From: Philhelius pedissequus | Taxonomy: Eukaryota > Arthropoda > Insecta > Diptera > Syrphidae | NCBI GenBank assembly: GCA_910595825.1 | Contig: OU343160.1 | Location: 53,562,982-53,626,981, forward strand | Direction of reading: 5' to 3' | Length of the DNA: 64,000 nt | Shown here: positions 56,060-64,000 of the stretch, piece after piece | Numbering within the stretch: position 1 is the first letter of the stretch | Layout of the letters: every line of letters starts with the position of its first letter | The notes under the pieces: generated by a model | The model's input: the letters and a program-made list of their open reading frames with translations, nothing else | Told to the model about the DNA's origin: nothing | The model's database searches: none | Translations under genes and position numbers: made by a program

Positions 56060-56147
56060 TTAAAAAAAGAAGTTTGTATCCCGAAAATATGCCCGTTTAA
56101 GGGAATTTTCCGCTTGTTGGAGCTGTCCGCAAGAAGGGGTTTCACTG

Positions 56148-57389
56148 TATCATAATAGGAGTAGAGATATTCAGACAAATACTATTCAAAAAGAGTTTTT
56201 TTAATTATTGAAAATATGTTTTGAGTTGCATTACAATATTGCCGCTGTTTTTATAAATGGCTTTGGGATTTAATTTTAATACATTGAAGGATGACGTCGT
56301 GTGAATTTACTTCGACAAAAGCATTTCTATCGACCCGCGAATGAGAGCCGCAAGCCGGCATAATGCATATGAATAGAATGTGCACTCTTGTGTGGGATCC
56401 GAGTCAGGGGTCAGAACTTTAAAGCACCCACCGCTTGCGAAAAATTCAAATTTTTAGTTGGTTCTGTGAAAAGGTGACAATCTCACCAATGCAAATAAGA
56501 GACCTGATAGGCAGACCAAGCCAATACTCGTTTAAGCAGCCTCACGCTGCGCTGGGATAGTTTTTCGGTTTCACGGATTTTCAAAATTCGGTCTGACAGT
56601 AAAAATCAGACGTAAGTAAAATTCTACATCCGAATTTATTTTTACTTTTTGGATCGTTCATGACTAATCCATGTTATTAAGTTTTGTTGTTAATTTTTTT
56701 TATTCAGACACTTAACACAATAATTAATACCATCTCTATGGCAAAGCTCCTTTATGTTAATGTGATACGACACACATTTACATAGAAATTTGAAAGCATC
56801 TGTTGTTTTTTTTTTGTTTCAATGTATTTTGTTGTTGGTACCAATGTGAACTTCATTTAACATTTATGTAAATCCATGCTTAGAATCCGACTGAATTAAT
56901 TTTAACATTTGTATTTTATTTGCACCAGCGCGAATAACTGTATATTTATTATATAATACATAGATATTTATTTAAATAAAAGGAAAACAATGAAATAAAC
57001 CAAATTAAATTACAGTGAAATCATTTTTAGTGTAATATTTTTTTCTGAAATATCGAAAAAATACTGAATTGATATTAAACAACTAGTTGACAGCACCCTT
57101 GGTTAGATCTGTTTGATTAAGGTAGAATATTTAAGTCGATATGGCCTTTGTTTGAAAGAACATTATGTTAAAATATGACAACTTTTAAGTGTCTGCCCTA
57201 GCTTAGATGGTTTTAATAAAAAAAAAGATAAAAAAAAAAAAAACGAAAAAACAAAAGGAAACCACTTTTAATTTTTTTTTAAATTTTTTTCTTTTATTTA
57301 GCACGTATGCATTTCGGTTCTTTAAAATTAAAAAAAAAAGTTGTTTCGTTTCGTTTTTTGTTTTTTAAATCTTATAACGATTTTTGCGG
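56148..57389. other. AT-rich DNA, nothing supported
   Basis: 56280-56600 is less AT-rich (ACTTCGACAAAAGCATTTCT, then CCGAGTCAGGGGTCAGAAC) but holds no recognisable frame or structure. The rest is A/T runs. Confidence 0.35.
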
Positions 57390-58655
57390 TCATTAAGGTG
57401 TAAAAAAAAGACCTTAACTGTTGTAGGTAGACAACAGTAGCTCCCATACATTTTTTTTCTGGTAAAAAATAAAAATCTTATTTTTCTCAAAAACGGCTGC
57501 AATAATTTTTATTAAAAAAAAAAAAAATTATTAATGAACGGAAAGGGAACATTTTGGTAATTTTTTTTTTGGGCAAAATTTGTTATTTTTGGCAACTCTA
57601 GTGGTTTTTGGTTTTCGATTTTCTGAAAAAAGGTTAATTGAATTTTTTTCACATTTTTTCACTATAAAGTCTAAACAAAGCCAAAATTGTTCTAGTTGAA
57701 CTGAAATAAATCAAAAGTGCGTATTGGTAAAGCGCCAACTGATGATCGCAAGTGAGATCGCCGGGACGAAAACCTATTTTTCACGTTATCTCGAACACTT
57801 AAAAGAGCTGTATTCCTAAAATAAAATCAACGGTACCTGCCATACAAATCATAAAAAAACCCGTTACAAAAAAATGTATTTCTCGGAAACGGCTCCATGA
57901 ATTTTTCTAAAAGATGTATGTGTTCTTAATTAGTACAGTTCAGTTTTAAGTATACAAATATTTTGTTTTGCGTATAGTTATTAACGGTAATTCATATAGA
58001 ACGACTTTATATATTTTCGTCTTTCTCTCTATTGGATGGACCAATTTAAATTATTTTTTTATATGAATGCTGCTTAAAATTAAAAGTTTAAAATTTAAAA
58101 ATGTTTTTAAAACTTTATACATACATACAAAATTAATATTTTTAAAAACAGCTCCAACGATTTTTGAATTTTTTTTCGATATATTCTTATTTATCCATGA
58201 ATTTAAATGGCTTCTTTGTTTTCCCTCAAACTATAACCACTAAGCAATATAAAAACATTTAATGTGTGTCAATTTATTTTTATAGCTTATTATAGGTATT
58301 TCCTTTTACTCATTTTTGGGTACGTCACTGAATACTACATACAATGTTGGCTCTCATACATTTATATATACATATGTGTCCTTAAAAATCACATGCATCT
58401 TATGTATGCATATTGGATATTGCATATCTACCAAACGTACATCCTTCATTTTCATTATTATAAGTATATAAATATTTACATTCCTAGGTTCCATCCTCCA
58501 TATTTCTCTGTTATATACATAATTAAAATACATAACCTAGATTTAAATATATACATTTGTGGACTACCTACCTACTAAACAGCGTTTATGTTTAGCTACA
58601 TTAAAGTTGTTAGCCAAGTTCGTACGATCCAGTCGTGCATTTTATTTTTTTTTAA
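57390..58655 (-). repeat. GGTACC-rich long repeat, copy 8 (inverted partner of copy 5)
   Basis: The head is at the right end (complement of AATAAAATGCACGACTGGAT at 58625-58648), followed by homology with 40133-41700 in reverse. The GGTACC-like landmarks and the CAGTGACGTACCC block occur in order. The tail with the CTATAGTACC motif is missing at 57390. Confidence 0.68.
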
Positions 58656-59465
58656 CCCCAAAAATAATGTACCCCTGTTCTGCAACTTTCGAATCGATGA
58701 AAAAGGTCGAGAAACCGTGAATAATGGAACAAAAATCAATTTATCGCATCATCGTGTTTCTGTATCGTTTGACAATCATTAACTTTATCGACTGAAACAA
58801 ACGGAACTGAAATACTGAAAAAATGCGATAAAATGTATTTCTGTATCTTTGAAAATCGTTTTTCGATTTGAACGTAAAATTTTATCACTAGCAAAATAGC
58901 TCGTGAGATAAAAAATTAAAAAAATTAAAATTTGATCTGCTTAAAGTAAGACTTGTTGTAACTCAAGATACGTTTCATAATTTTATAATTTTGTTTAATA
59001 TTATACTCATATTATAATTATGTAATTGCAATTGTCTGTATTTTGGTTTGTATTGTTTATTTAATTGTAAGTCTGTGATGCAGAAAGGTTTTTTCATTTC
59101 ACAATAAATTTTAAATTGTACACTAAACAATTGAGAAACTAAAGAATATTAGTGAGAAAATAAAGAATTTTAGTTGTGCTCAGTATAAAAAATTTCTGCA
59201 AAAAAAAATAATTAAATAATTCATAGAAGGTCTGATATTGAACGAACTTCAAGCAACTTTGAATGGTGATCACAGCAAATTACAAAGGCTTATTTAAGGA
59301 TTAAGGCATATCTAAGACAACTATGAGTTACATACAAATAAAAAAATTGGGGATCTTAATAATGTTTCCTGTTACAGATTCTGGATCGCACATCAATGTT
59401 GTGAAAAGACATTGCAACAACTACCCCCTTCGATTTCCTGATTTTGCCGAATAACATTTTGAAAA
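58656..59465. other. AT-rich DNA, nothing supported
   Basis: No gene, repeat border or structural element is recognised. Confidence 0.35.
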
Positions 59466-59623
59466 GATTGGGGGTTGCCGTGGCGCGATAGTTGTGTGTT
59501 CGCATGTCAACCTCATGGTCACAGGTTCGATCCCTGCCGTAGTCTATGTCCTCTTATTTTCCCACTAAAACCCAATTCTAAAATAAATGTCGTACGAGTT
59601 GCTGGCTTAGTCATTACACGCGG
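59466..59623 (+). mobile_element. tRNA-derived SINE, 3'-truncated third copy
   Basis: It starts ATTGGGGGTTGCCGTGGCGC with A-box-like TGGCGCGATAGTTG and B box GGTTCGATCCC. It follows the body of the other copies (GTCTATGTCCTCTTATTTTC, then GTTGCTGGCTTAGTCATTAC) until a T run at 59624. It lies in the opposite orientation to the other two copies. Confidence 0.75.
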
Positions 59624-59884
59624 TTTTTTTTTTTTTTTTTTAAATTCATTTTTATTTCATTTTAACTTATAACTATCTTAAAGCTAGACAAAAATGTTTA
59701 AAACTAGCCTAATTATCAATAACTTACAACTAATTTACTGGCCCTTTACGGGCGCTCTAAATTAAACAATAACTCTTACAACTAATGTCTTTCGACCTAA
59801 AAACTATTTTAATTAAATCTAAATTTTTTTTTTTTTATTTTATTTTATATTTCAAGGAAATTTCACAAAAACTTGATATCTGAT

Positions 59885-59939
<55 letters not shown>

Positions 59940-60250
59940 TTAAACTTATAAACTAAACCTAAATATATATTAAAAATAATTAAAACTAAATAAAACTAAC
60001 TTATACTAACTAAAAATAACTTACACTACTTAAAATACCTAATAATACTTAAAACTACTTAAAAACTAGAACAGCCACAGCAGCATTTTTTTCGTTTTTT
60101 AATTTTTTTGTTTATTTTCTATATGCATGCAGACACATACAAACATGCAACCCACCCATACATGTCATACGCACGTACATATACGTACGCACATACATGT
60201 ACAGACACGCAGATTCATGCACGCATGCCCCCGCATACATACATATTTTT
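59624..60250 (-). other. Stack of A-rich LINE tails and simple repeats
   Basis: T runs at 59624-59641 and 59887-59938 (52 T) read as poly(A) on the minus strand. Each is preceded on that strand by AAGTTATTTTTAGTTAG-like AT-rich 3' UTR sequence with TAAAACTAA-type words. At 60120-60245 lies a CATACA/CACGCA-rich simple repeat. This looks like successive LINE 3' ends, but no coding part is left. Confidence 0.5.
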
Positions 60251-60346
60251 AATTTTTTTTTTTTTTTTGGTGCCACCACGACTGTTCCCTATACCTAATT
60301 CCCTAAATCTATGTAAGTCGGCCAAGATATACCATCTTCATCGACT

Positions 60347-63300
60347 TTAAATATCACGATGCTGTTCAGAGAGCCACCAGAACTGGTTCTCCTGTTTCGC
60401 CCTATCCCTCCGGTCCCGATCGGACACAGTCCTACTGAACCGAAGGCGCTCTTCTCCACCTTGAGCGATGACGTCTCGACCATAAAGGAGTCGCCTATCC
60501 ACAGTTTTCCGGCTGACGTGGTAGATGAGCGGAACCGCCCCTCCATCCTGTATCAGCCCTCGACTGTCTAAATAGAGGAATGCCTCGGGAGGGATGTAGC
60601 CACTTAACCGCGCACTCTCGAAATATTGGTTATTTGGGTAATACGCTCCAAAAATTAAGTTGTTAGTTGAGGACATCGCTCTTGCAACGTGACCCCGAAT
60701 CAGCTTAAACAAAAAATTATCTATTCTGTTTATGTTGGCTCCGTTGTATAGAACCTGGTTGGAATAATATCGTTTGTACTCCGACTCTGGTGTTCTGTGT
60801 AATCCAAGGCAACGTCGAAGACACTGCCTCTCAAACACCCGAATCTTTTCCATTTGAGATGGGGCAACGTTGAACCACACCGGGCATCCATAGGCAATCA
60901 TCGGCCTGATGAGGGCCATGTAGCAAATCACCTTCACCCTGCTGTCAAGACGACTGCTATAAAACAATCGTTTTGTCAGGGCAAAGGCTCCCCTAGCCCT
61001 GGCCAGAGCAGCACCTATATGTCTGTCGAAATACAAGTACTGATCCAACCAGATGCCAAGGTACTTTACTACACTTTTACTCGCCAGTGGATGTCCATGT
61101 GGCCCTACGATCACCAGCTTGCGCCAGTTCTTTCTCGTATCCCTTGAGGCGCTAGACAACGGAGTCCTAAACAAAATAGTTTCTGATTTCTGGAAGTTGA
61201 TTTTCAACTTCCAGTCATCACAATATCGCTGAATCTTGTCGAAGTCACGCTGCAAGAGAATTTTGATGACCTCAACTGTTGGAGCTGTTCTGTACGCAAT
61301 TAGATCGTCGGCGTACGCAATTGCCTGAGTTAGACTACCTATCAGATCGCTGGTGTAAATGCTGAAGAGAATCGGCGAGTTAACCGCTCCCTGCTGAAGA
61401 CCATTGTTAATATTAAAAACTGTGGTAGAAGTTACATTGCCACTCTTGACAACAAACTTTCTACCATTTAGCATGTCATAAAGCATGTACAATAGCGGTT
61501 TACTTATACCAAGTCTGGCGAACTTTAGATAGAGACCCTCTAACCATACGGTGTCGAAGGCCTTCTCCAAATCAACCAGACAGGCACCCGTACACTGCTT
61601 TTTAGATTTGTTCCATTGGACATCAGAAACAAGTTTAGACGCGGCATGAATTGTGTCATGTCCCGTCTTAAAACCGAACTGATTATCCGGTATGATTTTG
61701 TTGTCCTCCGCCCACTTGAACAGAGCTCTATTAATAACCTTTTCAAATACTTTGCTGATACTCGGAAGAAGAATTATCGACCTAAGATTCGCCGGTTTGG
61801 AATTGGCCTTTCCCTTTTTAGGGAGAGGATGCACCACTGCTGTCTTCCACCGCACTGGATAATATGCATTATTCAGTGCGTTGTTAAACAGTGTGGTATA
61901 TATGTCAACTGCTTCTTGAGGCAAATGTCGTAGTACAACGTTGGATATACCATCGACTCCTGCTGATTTCTTTTTCTTTAGTGAATCAAAGATGAGCTGG
62001 AGCTCAATCTTCGAAATTAACAGGGAACTGGTCCCATTTCGCTCGGCGATTATGGCGTTTGCCAAATGTTCATCATTAAACCCGGTAAAACCAAGGTTCT
62101 CAGATCGCCACTGCGTTATATCGTTCCGCAGGTAAAAGTGGTGAACCAGAGCTCTGCTCTCCAGGTCATGGTTCGGGCGAATGCTAGCATTCACCTTGTA
62201 CACTTGCTGAAAAACAGCCCCCACCGCCTCCACCTTCTCCTGCGGATCTTCGATTATGAAGAGGTCATCGTCCAAGACGGCGTCATCTGGATCTATGCCC
62301 GCTGTCAAGAGTACGTCTCTGTTTTGTGTCGTCCTCTGGAGCTTAAGACACGGAAGGTCGTTTTGATCTTTTCTTCTGAATATCTTATTAATTTGCGGGA
62401 ACATACTCGGGTCGGTAGCGTTCACGGCCCGAATTTTGTTGTCCCAAAACAAATTAATGGACAACCTATAATTTTCTTTGATCAATTGGTTGATGTTTTT
62501 TATGGACGACTTCAGTGTCCTTATCTCCAGATCTCGTGTGTCAGTAAACCGTCTGTACAAGCGTTTTAGTCTTGTCAGTAAGCCACTTTTTTGTCTGTGT
62601 AGTGCATCAATTGTCGCGTTACGGTACATGTCAGTTGCGTTACGTTCTTTGTATTTCGGTATTGTCCTATTCATTGTTCGTTGAATTATTTCGTCCATTT
62701 GTTCTAAGTATCTGTCAATTTCAGTATTTGTCAGGTTCCTGTCATTTGGTGGGGATATATCATTTGAACGTAATTCGCTCAACAAGAAGTTCGAGAAGCG
62801 TGGCCAGCGCACCTTACTGTAATTGTAAGTATGCACAGGTACATACTCCTCCAATTCCATAAGCTCGTTCGGAAGTTGTATTACGGCGGCGAGTCCGCAG
62901 TGGTCACTGTCGTACTCGATCGTTCTTAAACAATTTTTAGGCCGTTGGCCCACAGTGTCAGTAATTGTTAGTCTTGCGTCTTTCAACAATAGATCCAGAT
63001 AGGCACCGCTTCTTGGAAACGATGGCCTGTCTGTAGCGAGAAGTTCAATGCGATACTCCAGGTTGTATCGACCCATCCAATTATACAGATGGTTACCACG
63101 AGGATTTTGTATTTGATTTCCCCAATCTATATGTTTGGCATTTAAATCACCAGCCAATATGTAGTAGTTTTCTTTCGAGCTTAATCTTAAGCATTCAAAA
63201 AGCTTTTCAAGCTCTGTTATAAACTGTGTGGGCTGAGGTGTTTCCGGTGCATAGGCAGCGATCACATACATTCGCTTCCCCTGTTGGAGATGAATGCATA

Positions 63301-63622
63301 TGATGCATGCCTCTAACGTCCGAAATTTACGCACATCACTATTATATATTACCTTATGACTAATGCCTTTACGTATAAAGATTGCGACGCCCCCTCCTTG
63401 AGTGGAGTTGGGTCGGTCTCTCCTTACGATATTATAATTGTTGTTAGTCAATTTATGTTTCTGGTTAAGCTTAGTTTCGCTAGCCATAAACACATCTGGA
63501 CTTATGTCTTTAAGCAATTGGAATAAATTCGCTCTACGTTCGGTCCTAATCAGTGAATTTACATTCACAGCTAGGATCTTAAAGGGCCTCTCCGGCAGCG
63601 CGCCCTTAACCTCTAAGTTGCG
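60347..63622 (-). CDS. Jockey-group LINE ORF2: endonuclease and reverse transcriptase
   Basis: ORF2 nicks the target and copies the element RNA onto it. Counted from the GTG at 63568, the AP endonuclease lies at about 1-225: ILAVNVNSLIRT, ASETKL (residue 30), GDLNAKHIDW (about 140) and SDHCGLA (about 219). The reverse transcriptase lies at about 480-770: KKKSAGVDGISN, PANLRSIILLPSISKVFEKV, DNQFGFKTGHDT, ACLVDLEKAFDTVW (about 664), GLQQGAVNSPILF and AYADDLIAY (about 753). The C-terminal domain follows (LGIWLDQYLYFDRHI, RCLRRCLGLHRTPE). No RNase H is seen. No ATG exists between the upstream in-frame stop (63623-63625) and the endonuclease, so the start is unclear; GTG or coupling to ORF1 is possible. 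All visible catalytic residues are intact. Confidence 0.9.
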   Translation of the reverse strand, partial: RNLEVKGALPERPFKILAVNVNSLIRTERRANLFQLLKDISPDVFMASETKLNQKHKLTNNNYNIVRRDRPNSTQGGGVAIFIRKGISHKVIYNSDVRKFRTLEACIICIHLQQGKRMYVIAAYAPETPQPTQFITELEKLFECLRLSSKENYYILAGDLNAKHIDWGNQIQNPRGNHLYNWMGRYNLEYRIELLATDRPSFPRSGAYLDLLLKDARLTITDTVGQRPKNCLRTIEYDSDHCGLAAVIQLPNELMELEEYVPVHTYNYSKVRWPRFSNFLLSELRSNDISPPNDRNLTNTEIDRYLEQMDEIIQRTMNRTIPKYKERNATDMYRNATIDALHRQKSGLLTRLKRLYRRFTDTRDLEIRTLKSSIKNINQLIKENYRLSINLFWDNKIRAVNATDPSMFPQINKIFRRKDQNDLPCLKLQRTTQNRDVLLTAGIDPDDAVLDDDLFIIEDPQEKVEAVGAVFQQVYKVNASIRPNHDLESRALVHHFYLRNDITQWRSENLGFTGFNDEHLANAIIAERNGTSSLLISKIELQLIFDSLKKKKSAGVDGISNVVLRHLPQEAVDIYTTLFNNALNNAYYPVRWKTAVVHPLPKKGKANSKPANLRSIILLPSISKVFEKVINRALFKWAEDNKIIPDNQFGFKTGHDTIHAASKLVSDVQWNKSKKQCTGACLVDLEKAFDTVWLEGLYLKFARLGISKPLLYMLYDMLNGRKFVVKSGNVTSTTVFNINNGLQQGAVNSPILFSIYTSDLIGSLTQAIAYADDLIAYRTAPTVEVIKILLQRDFDKIQRYCDDWKLKINFQKSETILFRTPLSSASRDTRKNWRKLVIVGPHGHPLASKSVVKYLGIWLDQYLYFDRHIGAALARARGAFALTKRLFYSSRLDSRVKVICYMALIRPMIAYGCPVWFNVAPSQMEKIRVFERQCLRRCLGLHRTPESEYKRYYSNQVLYNGANINRIDNFLFKLIRGHVARAMSSTNNLIFGAYYPNNQYFESARLSGYIPPEAFLYLDSRGLIQDGGAVPLIYHVSRKTVDRRLLYGRDVIAQGGEERLRFSRTVSDRDRRDRAKQENQFWWLSEQHRDI

Positions 63623-64000
63623 TTAAGCTCGGCAAAACAGAGTAGATATAATCCACCCTAGTCGCCTGCTCCCTGATCTGGTTTTGGAGGCCGTTCAACT
63701 GGCCCTGGATGGCCAGTAGAACGCCCATAATATCCGCCTGTGCCGCCGGCGCCTTAGGCACGGGGGCCTGTTGGGCGACCTTTGGTGTAGGCTGTACCGT
63801 GCTTCCCCTTCCTGACGCCATTTGGGCGTAAGAAATTTGGGGGTTGACGGGCGTTGTTGTAGGAGGGCGCACTGTTGGACGCTTTTCTACCACTGTTTGC
63901 TTTGCTGCTTTATTGTTTTTTATAAGCTGAAACGTCGGGCATCCCCGATAATTAGCGGGGTGTCCGGCGCCTCGGCAGAGTACACATTTAAGCTGGGTCC
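63606..64000 (-). CDS. Jockey-group LINE ORF1, C-terminal part
   Basis: ORF1 makes the gag-like RNA-binding protein. Only the last 131 codons are in the window. They begin in a zinc knuckle, CVLCRGAGHPANYRGC (CX2CX4HX6C), typical of Jockey-group ORF1. A proline- and glutamine-rich linker follows (PTPKVAQQAPVPKAPAAQ), then a short helix QGQLNGLQNQIREQATRV. It ends LTQLRG with a TAA at 63606-63608. The ORF2 frame opens 14 bases upstream of this stop, so the two frames overlap. Upstream sequence is off the edge. Confidence 0.83.
   Translation of the reverse strand, partial: TQLKCVLCRGAGHPANYRGCPTFQLIKNNKAAKQTVVEKRPTVRPPTTTPVNPQISYAQMASGRGSTVQPTPKVAQQAPVPKAPAAQADIMGVLLAIQGQLNGLQNQIREQATRVDYIYSVLPSLTQLRG

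Larger units (their letters stand above)
53924..56147. mobile_element. pogo/Tigger-like MITE holding a Helitron
   Basis: The left end CAGTGGAAGCTCTAATAAGC and the complement of the right end (CAGTGAAACCCCTTCTTGCG) are paired TIRs, each flanked by TA. Subterminal GTGTCCG and TCCGCTTATA words recur, as is usual in this group. Without the Helitron (54416-56059) the element is about 580 bp and has no transposase. It was therefore a MITE before the Helitron arrived. Confidence 0.75.
60251..64000 (-). mobile_element. Jockey-group LINE, nearly full length, running off the window
   Basis: On the minus strand: end of ORF1 (from the window edge to 63606), ORF2 (63622-60347), a short 3' UTR and a poly(A) tail (T run 60252-60268). 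The ORF2 frame is fully open for more than 1070 codons, so the copy is young. The 5' UTR and most of ORF1 lie beyond the right edge. Confidence 0.85.

Noticed and set aside
61540..62862. Several frames on the plus strand opposite the LINE ORF2
   Set aside because: They are antisense shadows of a strongly supported coding frame.

Overview
The window is AT-rich nuclear DNA of an insect, most likely a brachyceran fly. It has short introns, a chemoreceptor-family gene, and a typical dipteran set of mobile elements: BEL/Pao, Jockey-group LINE, a Penelope-like element, Tc1/mariner, hAT, a pogo-like element and Helitron. I could not fix a genus. There is no sign of bacterial, viral or organellar DNA. 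Only two candidate host genes are visible: a single-exon gene for an unrecognised 100-residue acidic-tailed protein (13389-13691, +), and a three-exon gustatory-receptor-like gene (43578-44990, -). No functional RNA gene is seen; the tRNA-like stretches belong to repeats.

Layout. 0.9-1.6 kb: decayed hAT-like transposase. 2.9-3.2 kb: MITE. 3.7-7.5 kb: two inverted copies of a TIR element flank a Tc1-like element, which is split by a hAT element, which itself holds a mariner relic. 8.0-10.5 kb: Penelope-like remnant (GIY-YIG end, hammerhead-like motif) split by another TIR element. 10.5-12.3 kb: pogo-like end, LINE tail, tRNA-derived SINE and dispersed repeats. 12.3-14.3 kb: single-copy-looking DNA with the small gene. 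15.8-21.3 kb: BEL/Pao element with 5' LTR, primer-binding site and long gag-pol, cut off before the integrase by a SINE. 21.9-24.9 kb: mostly single-copy-looking DNA without convincing coding sequence. 25.0-30.4 kb: three copies of a long GGTACC-rich repeat of unknown class, one split by a LINE. 30.6-33.5 kb: related LINE on the minus strand. 35.3-37.5 kb: possible TIR element. 38.4-40.0 kb: decayed Jockey-like LINE. 40.1-43.35 kb: more GGTACC-rich repeat, with a young fold-back insertion. 43.6-45.0 kb: receptor gene. 46.2-49.5 kb: hAT-type element holding a Helitron. 50.5-51.7 kb: MITE and a 47-bp tandem array. 53.0-58.7 kb: inverted copies of the GGTACC-rich repeat and a pogo-like element holding a second, inverted Helitron. 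59.5-64.0 kb: SINE, A-rich tails and a nearly full-length Jockey-group LINE running off the right edge.

The window is best read as a transposon graveyard with datable nesting around two host genes. Several insertions are supported by intact target-site duplications or by an empty-site relative in the same window. No undescribed gene system is demonstrated. The most unusual items are the TIR element carrying a tRNA-like segment, the unclassified GGTACC-rich repeat family, the paired inverted Helitrons sharing the same defects, and a probably very young 9-bp-TSD fold-back element.
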